Source: an uncultured Clostridia bacterium
Lineage (GTDB): Bacteria; Bacillota; Clostridia; TANB77; CAG-508
Assembly (NCBI GenBank): GCA_944390305.1
Contig: CALXPX010000009.1
Location: 1 to 19,728 of the forward strand
Direction of reading: 5' to 3'
DNA: 19,728 nucleotides
The notes below the pieces were generated by a model, which saw nothing but the letters and a program-made list of their open reading frames with translations, made no database searches and was not told the origin of the DNA. Positions 6,461-14,064 of this stretch are shown here, in pieces (position 1 is the stretch's first letter; every line of letters begins with the position of its first letter). A program made the translations under genes and the position numbers.

Positions 6461-6943
6461 TTATATCTTTTTTATTTTATGCATCATTCTTGTATGATAA
6501 TTATTTTTTTCATAAAACTTTATTGCATTTTCATTATATGCTAATACATCTAGACACACATATTCACAATTTATGTTTTTTAAATATTCTTCCATAGTTT
6601 TTAATAATTGTTGTCCTATACCATATTTCTGATAATTTTTGTTTACAACTAATTCTTCTATTATTCCTTTTTTAGGGCATTTATAATCTAAACTATCTTC
6701 TTTTGAATATTTAGCTACTACACCAGCAATAACTCCTACTGCCCTTTCTTCTTTTATTGCTAAATATATCTTTCCATTTTTTCTTTTAATATTTTTTAGT
6801 AGAGATTTAAAATATTCTTCTTTATAATTTTCAGAAAGTTTGTCTAATTCATCTTTATCTATACTAATTATATAATTTTCTAATTCTACTAATAATTCTT
6901 TTATATTTTCATCATATTTTGAATCATATTCAATTATTTTCAT
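6461..6943 (-). CDS. GNAT-family N-acetyltransferase in the bceRS operon
   Basis: 160-residue acetyl-CoA-dependent N-acetyltransferase of the GNAT fold. Beta strand 4 and motif A read IIEELVVNKNYQKYGIGQQLL (about residues 94-114), with the Q/R-x-x-G-x-G pyrophosphate loop as QKYGIG. Motif B follows as CLDVLAYNENAIKFYEKNNY, where NxxAxxFYxKxxY is diagnostic. Its start is 9 bases after the stop of the histidine kinase gene on the same strand, so it is almost certainly the third gene of the regulator-kinase operon. The acceptor is unknown. By context it could modify an antibiotic or a cell-envelope or ribosomal target, but many GNATs are unrelated to their neighbours. The gene ends 6 bases from the ispG terminator. 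Confidence 0.9.
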   Translation of the reverse strand: MKIIEYDSKYDENIKELLVELENYIISIDKDELDKLSENYKEEYFKSLLKNIKRKNGKIYLAIKEERAVGVIAGVVAKYSKEDSLDYKCPKKGIIEELVVNKNYQKYGIGQQLLKTMEEYLKNINCEYVCLDVLAYNENAIKFYEKNNYHTRMMHKIKKI

Positions 6944-6952
6944 ATTTACACC

Positions 6953-7969
6953 TTAAACTAATTTATTAAAACTATTTATTGGAAATGTTAGCATCACTAT
7001 TGTTCCTTCATTTTCTTTTGAATCAATTTGTATACCTAGATCTAATTTATCACATAATTTTTTACATAAATATAATCCTATCCCAGTTGATTTTCTACCT
7101 ATTAATCTTCCATTTGTTCCTGTAAAGCCTTTCTCAAATACTCTTGAAAGGTCTTTTTTGCTTATTCCAATTCCATTATCTTTTATTGTAAGAGATATAT
7201 TATTTTTACTTTCTGTAGCAGAAATTTCAATTTTCTTATTATCTTTATCAGAATATTTTATACTATTTTGAATTATTTGATTTAGTATAAATATACACCA
7301 CTTGCTATCAGTATAAACTTCTTTATCTAAATCATGAAGAATTAGTTTTATATTATTATATATCACTGATTCTTTATTTCTTATAACAGCACTATTAACT
7401 ATCTCTTTTAGTGAAGATTTACTTATTATGTAGTCTTTTTCTACAGCATTGCTTCTTGCATAAAATAATACTTGTTCTATATAATCTTCTATTTTGCTTA
7501 TTTCTTCATCTATACTTTTTGTTACTTCATTTTTATTATTTTCAATAATAAGTTTACTTGTGGCTAAAGGTATTTTTATTTCATGAATCCACATTTCAAT
7601 ATAATCTTTATAATCTTCTACTGCAAATTTATATTTATTAACATTTTCTATCATCGATTTATTAGTCTGTTGTAGAGTTTCCTTTAGTATCCTACCTTCA
7701 ATAAAATTTGCATCTGGAATTATTTCACATAATAAATACTTTTCTTCTAATTTATTTAAATTATTTTCTAATAGATCATAATACGATTTTTTCTTTATAT
7801 ATTCTGCTATGCAACATAAAATATATATAATTATAGGTAATAAAGCTATATATATCATTATAACTAAATCTACATTATATGGTAGTAAAAATATTATAAT
7901 AGTAGCTGTAATTATTACTAATAAAAATAAATATAACATCTTTCCTTTTACAAACTCTATTAATTTCAT
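6953..7969 (-). CDS. bceS: BceS-type intramembrane-sensing histidine kinase
   Basis: 338-residue membrane sensor kinase. Two N-terminal helices (about 11-29 and 35-55) are joined by an extracytoplasmic loop of only about five residues, the hallmark of intramembrane-sensing kinases that receive their signal from a BceAB transporter. The dimerisation/phospho-acceptor helix contains His129 in MWIHEIKIPLA, close to the family's WIHEIKTP motif. The ATPase domain has the N-box (LNQIIQNSIKYS), G1 (IKDNGIGIS), F-box (EKGFTG) and G2 (STGIGLYLCKKL). The start codon overlaps the regulator stop (ATGA), so the two are coupled. The cognate transporter is very probably 2321-5174, about 1.8 kb downstream and separated by ispG. 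Confidence 0.95.
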   Translation of the reverse strand: MKLIEFVKGKMLYLFLLVIITATIIIFLLPYNVDLVIMIYIALLPIIIYILCCIAEYIKKKSYYDLLENNLNKLEEKYLLCEIIPDANFIEGRILKETLQQTNKSMIENVNKYKFAVEDYKDYIEMWIHEIKIPLATSKLIIENNKNEVTKSIDEEISKIEDYIEQVLFYARSNAVEKDYIISKSSLKEIVNSAVIRNKESVIYNNIKLILHDLDKEVYTDSKWCIFILNQIIQNSIKYSDKDNKKIEISATESKNNISLTIKDNGIGISKKDLSRVFEKGFTGTNGRLIGRKSTGIGLYLCKKLCDKLDLGIQIDSKENEGTIVMLTFPINSFNKLV

Positions 7970-8637
7970 TTCAATATATAACCCTGTCCTCTCCTAGTTT
8001 CTATTATGTCTTCCATATTAATTTCTTGAAGTTTAGTTCTTAATCTTTTCATATTTACAGTAAGTGTATTGTCATCTATGAAGCTCTCACTATCCCATAA
8101 ATAGTTTATAATATCTTCTCTTGAAACTATTTGCCCTCTTTTTGAAACTAGAAAATATAATATTTTCAATTCATTTTTAGTCAGTTCAATCTGTTTATCA
8201 TCTTTTTCAATTAAACTTTTTGACATATTTAATATAAAGTCTTTACAATCTATTTTATTTTGATTAGTATCTGTAATTTTACTTCTTTTTAAAAGTCCCG
8301 CTATTTTAGCTAAAAGAATTTGAAGATTAAAAGGTTTTGTAACATACTGATCTGCTCCATAATTAAGACTCATAAGTTCATCAAGTTCATTATCTTTACT
8401 TGTAATCATTATTATAGGTACATTAGATAATTTTCTTATTTCTCTTAAGATATATTCCCCATCTATATTTGGCAAGTTAATATCTAATAATATCAAATCA
8501 GCATTAACTTCTAGAGATTCTTTTACTGGATCACAAAATTCTTCTATGTAAATTACCTCATACCCATTTTTTTCAAGAAATATTTTTAATTCTTTTCTTA
8601 ATTTTATATCATCTTCTATAATAAGAATTTTAGACAT
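7966..8637 (-). CDS. bceR: BceR-type response regulator (OmpR/PhoB family)
   Basis: 223-residue DNA-binding response regulator. The receiver domain has acidic pocket E8/D9/D10, phospho-acceptor Asp52 (LLLDINLP), Thr79 and Lys101 (VTKPF). A C-terminal winged helix includes IELTKNELKILYFLVS, DDNTLTVNMKRLRTKL and ETRRGQGYIL; the VN(M)KRLRxKL recognition helix is typical of the BceR/VraR-like group. Pairing with the intramembrane kinase by ATGA overlap fixes its partner. Its probable target is the box at 5254-5267 in front of bceA. The start has AAGGAG upstream. The subgroup call rests on the kinase type and on the operator. Confidence 0.94.
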   Translation of the reverse strand: MSKILIIEDDIKLRKELKIFLEKNGYEVIYIEEFCDPVKESLEVNADLILLDINLPNIDGEYILREIRKLSNVPIIMITSKDNELDELMSLNYGADQYVTKPFNLQILLAKIAGLLKRSKITDTNQNKIDCKDFILNMSKSLIEKDDKQIELTKNELKILYFLVSKRGQIVSREDIINYLWDSESFIDDNTLTVNMKRLRTKLQEINMEDIIETRRGQGYILK

Positions 8638-8681
8638 AATAATACTGCTCCTTTATATCTAAGATATTTACTTTAAAACAT

Positions 8682-8690
8682 ATTGTACCA
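8682..8690 (-). promoter_or_regulatory. Extended -10 promoter candidate for the bceRS operon
   Basis: TGGTACAAT on the minus strand (8690 to 8682) is an extended -10 with one mismatch, 45 bases before the start codon at 8637. No good -35 is seen; the region upstream is the T-rich tail of the previous terminator. Confidence 0.35.
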
Positions 8691-8696
8691 TATAGA

Positions 8697-8753
8697 AAAG
8701 TAAAAATAAAGAATATTATAAAATATTAAGTAGTAATATTTTATAATATTCTT
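8697..8753 (-). terminator. Terminator after the second acetyltransferase gene
   Basis: Perfect 20-base arms (8709-8728 and 8734-8753) with a 5-base loop, followed on the minus strand by TATTTTTACTTTT. It begins 12 bases after the stop codon at 8765 and separates this operon from bceRS. Confidence 0.85.
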
Positions 8754-8764
8754 AAACACTTCAT

Positions 8765-9319
8765 CTAATTTTCTTTTATAAAATAATATATAAATTTTGC
8801 TAAGAAATATTCCATAATTTTGTCATATTCATTTCTTGAAACTTTATCTTTATAATGCATCATTTCATACATAATTTTAACTTCTTTTATTTTTAAGTTA
8901 TTATCTTTAAAACCATTTTTCTCATAAAATTTCTTTCTCTTAAGTCTTTGCATATAATTATCAGCATTTACATCAATTTCTTCTATATTTAAAATAATCC
9001 TATTATTTTTATATTTTTCTATAATATTTTTTAATACTTTACTTCCATATCCTTTTCCTCTAAATGACTTATCAATTGCTAAAAATGATATAAAAGATAT
9101 ATCTTTATATGAAACTATATATATAAAACCTATCCATGTTTCTTCATCATAAATATTCAAAAAATCTATATTTTCCTTCTTTGACTTTAATTTTAAAAAA
9201 TAAAGAGGTATTCTTTCTTCTTTTGGGAAAGCTTCAAAGTATATCTTCTTTATTTTATTATATTCTTCTTTATTATTCTTATCTAAGCATTTAAAATTAA
9301 TTGCCACATATTCCTCCAT
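8765..9319 (-). CDS. GNAT-family N-acetyltransferase
   Basis: 184-residue GNAT-fold protein. The acetyl-CoA site is FLAIDKSFRGKGYGSKVL (about residues 79-96), with the canonical RGKGYG loop. A second signature, RKKFYEKNGF, lies at about 128-137. Beyond the fold is a lysine/tyrosine-rich C-terminal extension of about 40 residues (YEMMHYKDKVSRNEYDKIMEYFL), seen in a group of uncharacterised clostridial GNATs. The start has a GGAG site within the 9-base gap from the endonuclease IV-like gene, so it is the last gene of the ucpA operon and ends at a strong terminator. It shows no special similarity to the acetyltransferase at 6461-6943 beyond the fold. Substrate unknown. Confidence 0.88.
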   Translation of the reverse strand: MEEYVAINFKCLDKNNKEEYNKIKKIYFEAFPKEERIPLYFLKLKSKKENIDFLNIYDEETWIGFIYIVSYKDISFISFLAIDKSFRGKGYGSKVLKNIIEKYKNNRIILNIEEIDVNADNYMQRLKRKKFYEKNGFKDNNLKIKEVKIMYEMMHYKDKVSRNEYDKIMEYFLAKFIYYFIKEN

Positions 9320-9328
9320 TATGTTAAT

Positions 9329-10198
9329 TTATAATATATTTTTCAATCTTAAAAGTTCATCTTTTAAGTATTTACTATCAAAACTTTGTGTACCTGCTGA
9401 CTCACAAAAAATATTTGGTTCTAAGCCAAGCTCTAAAATAGCTTCTATTACAGGAATTTCATCTGGCCCTGAATTATTTATATCTTTTGCTTTATCAAAT
9501 GTTATATGACATTTTTCTCCCATATTTGTAAAAAGCATTTTACTAAAATGACTATGAAAATGCTTCATTCTCTCAAAGCCTAATTTATCAATATATAAGC
9601 TTAATTCTCTAATCCATTCTTCTTTTGTATTTAATTTTCCTAAACTTCTGCAATAAAGATGTCCAAAATCAATTGTCGGAATAAAATTATCATCTACCAT
9701 GCACATTTTTATAATTTCTTCACTACTGCCTAATTGATTTATTTTTCCCATAGTTTCTGGACATATTCTAATATCATCTAAATTTCTTCTTCTAGCCTCA
9801 TTTATAACTCTTTTTAGCATTTTGCAATTACATTCTACAGCATAAGTTCTTTCTAGATCAAGTAATGATCCTGCATGAACTACAATTTCCTTTGCTCCCA
9901 TCCATTTGGCAGCTTGCATTGTATCTAATATGTAATTAATACTTTTTTCTTGCTTTTCTGTATCTTGTGAAGATAAGCTAATATAATATGGTGCATGAAT
10001 ACTTATAAATATATTATATTTTTTTGCTTCTATACCTAATTTGCATGCTTTTTCTTCTTTTATCCTAACTCCTCTTGAACATTGATATTCATAACAGTCT
10101 AACCCAAATTCATATAAATATTTAGGCATATCTTCTGAATTTTTATAACCTTTATCATAAAAGTCATCTGGATTAGCTGCAACTCCAAATCTTATCAT
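9329..10198 (-). CDS. Endonuclease IV-like TIM-barrel metalloprotein
   Basis: 289 residues, close to the usual length of deoxyribonuclease IV (Nfo), which cleaves abasic sites in DNA with three zinc ions. Ligands aligned by eye with E. coli Nfo: His68 (IHAPYYIS), His108 (VHAGS), Glu148 (CPETMG), Asp177 and His180 (TIDFGHLYC), His215 (FHSHFSK), His231 (KCHITF) and Glu266 (FCESAG). The position of Nfo Asp229, which with the neighbouring His binds one zinc, is Lys229 here. The N-terminal part also departs from true Nfo (GVAANPDDFYDKG in place of the usual start). It could therefore be a repair AP endonuclease with an altered site, or a sugar isomerase of the same superfamily. It lies between ucpA and a GNAT gene, with a strong GAGGAGG site and a hairpin just upstream. 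Confidence 0.8.
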   Translation of the reverse strand: MIRFGVAANPDDFYDKGYKNSEDMPKYLYEFGLDCYEYQCSRGVRIKEEKACKLGIEAKKYNIFISIHAPYYISLSSQDTEKQEKSINYILDTMQAAKWMGAKEIVVHAGSLLDLERTYAVECNCKMLKRVINEARRRNLDDIRICPETMGKINQLGSSEEIIKMCMVDDNFIPTIDFGHLYCRSLGKLNTKEEWIRELSLYIDKLGFERMKHFHSHFSKMLFTNMGEKCHITFDKAKDINNSGPDEIPVIEAILELGLEPNIFCESAGTQSFDSKYLKDELLRLKNIL

Positions 10199-10209
10199 TT
10201 TTCCTCCTC

Positions 10210-10242
10210 TAGCTAAAAGGAAGTATACCTTTTAGCTATACT
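10210..10242 (-). other. Intercistronic hairpin with an alternative fold, between ucpA and the endonuclease IV-like gene
   Basis: Perfect 11-base arms (10210-10220 and 10228-10238) with a 7-base loop. The ucpA stop codon (10236-10238) is in the 5' arm of the message, and the GAGGAGG ribosome site of the next gene directly follows the 3' arm. No T-run follows, so it is not a terminator. A competing 6-bp stem (10222-10227 with 10237-10242) shares the same bases, so the two folds exclude each other. Confidence 0.55.
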
Positions 10243-11027
10243 CCCATTGTCATTGTTTCTGGAAGAGTTGAACCTCCATCTATTACTATTCCTTGAGCTG
10301 TTATATATGAACTCTCATTACTTGCTAAAAATGCTGCTAATTCTCCTAATTCTTCTATTGTTCCTAATCTTTGCATTGGTATTCCCTTCGCAATTCCATC
10401 TACTACAGCTTTTGGGTTATTTTTATCTGTTTCATTTGCCATACCCTCTACCATTGGAGTCATTATATATCCTGGCATAATAGCATTTACTCTTATTCCA
10501 TCTTGGACTAATTCTGCGGCTAATGATTTGGTAAATCCAATTAGTGCAGCTTTTGTTGTTGCATATGCTACTTCTCCACTATCTGCAACCATTGGACCTG
10601 TTACACTTGATAGATTCACTATCGATCCTTCCTTTAGCTCTTTCATATATGGTAGACATGCTTTTGTTACATTCCAAGTTCCCTTTATATTTATATCAAA
10701 ATGGAAATCCCTTAAAGTATCATCCATATTCATGAATTGTTCTAGTTTACAAACACCAGCATTATTTATTAATATATCTATTTTTCCATATTTACTATAT
10801 ACATCATCAATCGCATCTTTTACTCCCTTAAAGTCTCTAATATCTACCTTATATCCTAATACTTCTTTTCCTTCATTTTTAAAATTTTCTACAGTTTCTG
10901 TTAATTTTTCTGAATAATCAAGAATAGCAACTTTTGCTCCATACCTTAAAAATACTTTAACTATTCCTAGTCCGTTTCCCATAGCTCCTCCAGTAACTAC
11001 TGCTACTTTTCCTTCTAATTTTTCCAT
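10236..11027 (-). CDS. ucpA: SDR-family oxidoreductase, UcpA-like
   Basis: 263-residue classical short-chain dehydrogenase/reductase, the same length as E. coli UcpA as I recall it and similar along the whole chain, including NNAGVCKL, DFHFDINIKGTWNVTKA, SSVTGPMVAD and the C-terminal IDGGSTLPET. The nucleotide-binding motif is TGGAMGNG at residues 12-19. Asp37 at the end of strand 2 suggests NAD(H) preference. NNAG is at 88-91, and the catalytic tetrad is Asn113, Ser141, Tyr155 and Lys159, all present. The substrate of UcpA is not firmly known; a link to furan and aldehyde tolerance has been reported in E. coli. A GAAAGGAG site precedes the start. It is the first gene of the ucpA, endonuclease IV-like, GNAT unit. 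The 57 bases to the ABC permease stop show no terminator, so read-through from that operon is possible. Confidence 0.92.
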   Translation of the reverse strand: MEKLEGKVAVVTGGAMGNGLGIVKVFLRYGAKVAILDYSEKLTETVENFKNEGKEVLGYKVDIRDFKGVKDAIDDVYSKYGKIDILINNAGVCKLEQFMNMDDTLRDFHFDINIKGTWNVTKACLPYMKELKEGSIVNLSSVTGPMVADSGEVAYATTKAALIGFTKSLAAELVQDGIRVNAIMPGYIMTPMVEGMANETDKNNPKAVVDGIAKGIPMQRLGTIEELGELAAFLASNESSYITAQGIVIDGGSTLPETMTMGV

Positions 11028-11084
11028 TATTATTCTCCTTTCATAATTTATATTTTTTTATTTTTAAAACTTATTATTTACTTT

Positions 11085-12659
11085 TTATACCTTAATTTTA
11101 AAAGTTTTTGGTGCAATTCTATATGCTATTAATAATGAAGCTAAACAATATATAATGCTAAAACATACTGTAAATACCCCAAAATAAAAAGTTGGCAACT
11201 TTAATTGTAATGTAAAATAGCAAACTATATATGTAATTGCACTTACAATTTTATATCTACTATCTTTTATTTCACTATTATAATTATAAGGTTGCATACA
11301 ATAATACATAACTAAATAATGTACTGAAAAGAATATACTCATAGAAGCAATTGATACAATTAATACATAATAATTATATATATTGTCTGTACCTCCTGTT
11401 ACATATAATATAAGTGCTAAACCTACTCCTATCACAATTGCTGGAAATAAATTAATTAAAATAACACTTTTTAATCGCTCTTTGAATAAACCTAAAATTG
11501 CTTTTGGCTTTCTATAAAAAGAATATGTAAGCATACTATGATCGCAATTCATAAACATTGCTTGAGTTACAACTTGTCCTCTATTTATTATGTACATAAT
11601 AAATACAAAATATGGCAAGAAATTTAAGGTAATTTCATTTAAGATTTTTTTTATATCTTCCCTTACCATCGAAATAGATATGGCAGCTATAATAATAAAA
11701 AATGAAACTGCCGCTATTTTTTTTGCAGAAGACATTAAAATACTTCTATGTCTTTTTACAAATAAATCATTAAAATATGCATATCCTTTTTTATTGCTTT
11801 TAATATCTTCACCATACTTGATCTGCTTTTGTACATTTTGCTTAACTATATCATTTGCATTATTTGAATAGTTTAATTCTGCAGGATTTAATATTTTTTT
11901 ATAAAGTTCTCTATATTTTTCGTATTTAAATAAGTATTTTATAGAAAATATAGCAATTACAATGGCTAATATACTAATTATTATAAAACTTAACTGATTA
12001 ATAACAATTCCTATATATGGAAGTCCATATGCTATTACTAATAAAATAGCAGTAAAAATCCATATATGTTTTACTGGTTTATTTTCATTCACGATAACTT
12101 TCTTTTTATTATACAGGTTCAAAAAATATAAATTAAATATCATTTTTATACTTGCAATAAAAAAAGGTAATATTACAAGATATATTAAATTCACATTAGA
12201 TATAAATCCAAATATAATAGTAAAAGGCATAAAACCAATAATAACTTTTAATATACTATAAAAATAATTAGATAAAGTATATTTTTTTGCATCCATTCTC
12301 ATAACAAACATTGCATAATATTTGTCCTTGCTTGGATTAAACATATATGTATTTAGCATAGCTCCTATAATTGTCAAAAAAACAAATATATGTAAAAATG
12401 TATCTTCTAAAGGAGTTTTATATATACTTAATACTGAAAAAATCATAAATAAAATATAAAATAGCTTTCCTATAAAAGTACCTATTATTTCAAGCAAAGA
12501 TGCTATAATAGTTGCAAGGATTTTTATTCCTTTACTAGAATAAAGTGTTTTATCCGGAAGCATTTTTCCTATAATCGGAAGCTGTTTTATTGAAAATATA
12601 ATGCTGTTTACTAAATATGCTATTTTCAGCTTAAAAGATAGAATAAATGTCTTAATCAT
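11085..12659 (-). CDS. ABC transporter permease, uncharacterised, about 12 membrane helices
   Basis: 524-residue polytopic membrane protein with many long hydrophobic stretches (for example about 48-80, 88-104, 134-176, 200-245, 325-365, 410-440 and 445-520). A cytoplasmic stretch of about 70 residues near the middle is rich in Lys/Tyr (FKYEKYRELYKKILNPAE). It follows an ABC ATPase with an 8-base overlap, so it is the membrane partner and the two are coupled. It resembles large unclassified permeases of the ABC-2 exporter type in Clostridia, but I recognise no named family. No substrate-binding protein is adjacent, consistent with export. The charged segment DVFVKRHRS-like (YFNDLFVKRHRSILMSS) may be the coupling helix that docks with the ATPase; this is inference. 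Confidence 0.85.
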   Translation of the reverse strand: MIKTFILSFKLKIAYLVNSIIFSIKQLPIIGKMLPDKTLYSSKGIKILATIIASLLEIIGTFIGKLFYILFMIFSVLSIYKTPLEDTFLHIFVFLTIIGAMLNTYMFNPSKDKYYAMFVMRMDAKKYTLSNYFYSILKVIIGFMPFTIIFGFISNVNLIYLVILPFFIASIKMIFNLYFLNLYNKKKVIVNENKPVKHIWIFTAILLVIAYGLPYIGIVINQLSFIIISILAIVIAIFSIKYLFKYEKYRELYKKILNPAELNYSNNANDIVKQNVQKQIKYGEDIKSNKKGYAYFNDLFVKRHRSILMSSAKKIAAVSFFIIIAAISISMVREDIKKILNEITLNFLPYFVFIMYIINRGQVVTQAMFMNCDHSMLTYSFYRKPKAILGLFKERLKSVILINLFPAIVIGVGLALILYVTGGTDNIYNYYVLIVSIASMSIFFSVHYLVMYYCMQPYNYNSEIKDSRYKIVSAITYIVCYFTLQLKLPTFYFGVFTVCFSIIYCLASLLIAYRIAPKTFKIKV

Positions 12660-13362
12660 GGTATTCCTCCTCTTTTAAAGCTTCTATAATTTTAGTTTTT
12701 ACTTCTTTATCATCTAAATTATTTTTATCTACTTTTTCTAGCACACCATGACTTAATATTACAATCTCATCGCAAAGACTAACTGCTAAATCCATAATAT
12801 GTGTAGAAAAAATAATAATATGATCTTGTTTTATTTCTCGTAGCATTTCCTTCATTTCTTCTGCAACAACTACATCTAAAGATGTAAGAGGTTCATCTAG
12901 CAGTAAAACGTTAGGATTGGCAATAATATTTATAAGCATTTGCATTTTATTCTTCATGCCATGAGAATAGTCTTTTAATAATTTATCTCTATCTTCAACA
13001 TCAATTTTCATAAAATCAAAATATTCATCTATACTTTTTAAGTTTTTTATTTTTTCTTTATTAATATCTATAAAGAATTTCAAGAATTCTCTTCCTGTTA
13101 AAAATTCGGGAACTGTTGGTACAGATATGACATATCCTATATCGTCTATTGTTAAATCTCTTTTTATATTATTTTCTTGTATATAAAATTTTCCATCATC
13201 TACATCTATATCTTTATTTAGTGCATTAAAAAATGTAGTTTTACCAGCACCATTTCTTCCTAACAGTCCATAAATACTTCCTTTTTCAAATTCAAAATTA
13301 ATTCCTTTTAATACTTCTTTGGCTCCAAAGTTCTTTTTTACGTCTGATACTATTAATTTCAT
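12652..13362 (-). CDS. ABC transporter ATPase partnered with the large permease
   Basis: 236-residue nucleotide-binding subunit. Walker A is GRNGAGKTT at residues 35-43, the degenerate signature is DYSHGMKNKMQ at about 132-142, Walker B is VLLLDEPLTSLD at about 153-164, and the H-loop is STHIMDLA. At the Q-loop position the sequence is GYVISVPTVPEF, so Ser80 replaces the usual Gln (or the Glu of lantibiotic-type ATPases). The protein is short and lacks an accessory C-terminal domain. The ribosome site AAAGGAG is 12 bases from the ATG, longer than usual here. The stop overlaps the permease start by 8 bases. Substrate unknown; context suggests an exporter. Confidence 0.92.
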   Translation of the reverse strand: MKLIVSDVKKNFGAKEVLKGINFEFEKGSIYGLLGRNGAGKTTFFNALNKDIDVDDGKFYIQENNIKRDLTIDDIGYVISVPTVPEFLTGREFLKFFIDINKEKIKNLKSIDEYFDFMKIDVEDRDKLLKDYSHGMKNKMQMLINIIANPNVLLLDEPLTSLDVVVAEEMKEMLREIKQDHIIIFSTHIMDLAVSLCDEIVILSHGVLEKVDKNNLDDKEVKTKIIEALKEEEYHD

Positions 13363-13454
13363 AAAATTTATTGTCTCCTTTTAGTTCTATGTAATTTATG
13401 TCATTTATATATATATTTATTTAATAAAATTTATTACCTAAATGTTTATTATAT

Positions 13455-13961
13455 TTATATTGAAAAAGATGAGGCTTTAGGTGGCGTCTTCCCTTTTACA
13501 ACTTTATGATAATATTCATATGTCATAACTGGTTTATCTAATAAATTTTCTGCCTCTTCTACTTCTAATAAAAATATTGTATGAGTGCTACAATCAATTT
13601 CATTTATTATATTTGCTTCAAAATATGAAACTACATTTTGAGTAATAATAGGTATATTATTTTTACCTAATATGTATTCAGTATTATCCAGTTTATTAAA
13701 TTCCCTACTACTTCTAAATCCAAATTTTCCAATAAGCATCATATCTGCTTCGTTAGACAAAACTGATATATTTACCTTTTTAGTTTTTTTCATTGTTATA
13801 TTTGTATCATTCTCTTTATTTACTATAACTACTAATTTAGGCTTTTCTTCTGGTGTTGCTTGAACTACAGTATTTACTATACATCCTGCAAAATGTTCTT
13901 CATATTTCGTAGTTATTATATAAAGTCCATATGACAGATTAAAAAAAGCATTTTTGTTCAT
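13455..13961 (-). CDS. Flavin reductase family protein, like the N-terminal half of high-molecular-weight rubredoxin
   Basis: 168-residue FMN-binding split-barrel protein. The opening resembles the family (FFNLSYGLYIITTKYEEHFAGCIVNTVVQAT), where the Ser/Gly-rich turn and VQ(A/V)T segment contribute to the flavin site. SSREFNKL and the conserved C-terminal TYEYYHKVVKGKTPPKAS also fit. In clostridial high-molecular-weight rubredoxin (Hrb) the same linker leads into a C-terminal rubredoxin domain that feeds electrons to flavodiiron proteins against oxygen or NO. Here the protein stops seven residues after the KGKTPPK linker, and no CxxC pair appears downstream. It is therefore a stand-alone flavin reductase, either truncated or of an always-single-domain type. 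It has its own promoter at 13995-14023 and lies 92 bases before the ABC operon. Confidence 0.88.
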   Translation of the reverse strand: MNKNAFFNLSYGLYIITTKYEEHFAGCIVNTVVQATPEEKPKLVVIVNKENDTNITMKKTKKVNISVLSNEADMMLIGKFGFRSSREFNKLDNTEYILGKNNIPIITQNVVSYFEANIINEIDCSTHTIFLLEVEEAENLLDKPVMTYEYYHKVVKGKTPPKASSFSI

Positions 13962-13994
13962 TTTTTCTTCCTTTCTTATTTTTTCTTTTACATA

Positions 13995-14023
13995 TTTATA
14001 TCATAAGCATATAATTTTAGCAA
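13995..14023 (-). promoter_or_regulatory. Promoter of the flavin reductase gene
   Basis: On the minus strand TTGCTA (14023 to 14018), a 17-base spacer and TATAAA (14000 to 13995) with an upstream TG (extended -10). The leader would be about 27 bases. Confidence 0.6.
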
Positions 14024-14029
14024 CCATTC

Positions 14030-14064
14030 CAATTATAAAAATAAGTAGGATATTTCTATCCTAC
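14030..14064 (-). terminator. Terminator of the recA-ytfJ operon, overlapping the ytfJ stop codon
   Basis: 8-base arms (14045-14052 and 14057-14064) with a 4-base loop, followed on the minus strand by TTATTTTTATAATT. The ytfJ stop codon (14061-14063) lies inside the 5' arm of the RNA stem. Confidence 0.75.

Noticed and set aside
10247..10917. Three plus-strand frames opposite the ucpA-like gene, up to 129 codons
   Set aside because: All lie antisense to a well-supported gene with an intact catalytic tetrad; low-complexity Leu/Ser-rich translations.
13363..13454. AT-rich gap with TATATATATATTTATTT between the flavin reductase and ABC ATPase genes
   Set aside because: No stem with a T-tail and no clear promoter; the repeats are simple AT runs.
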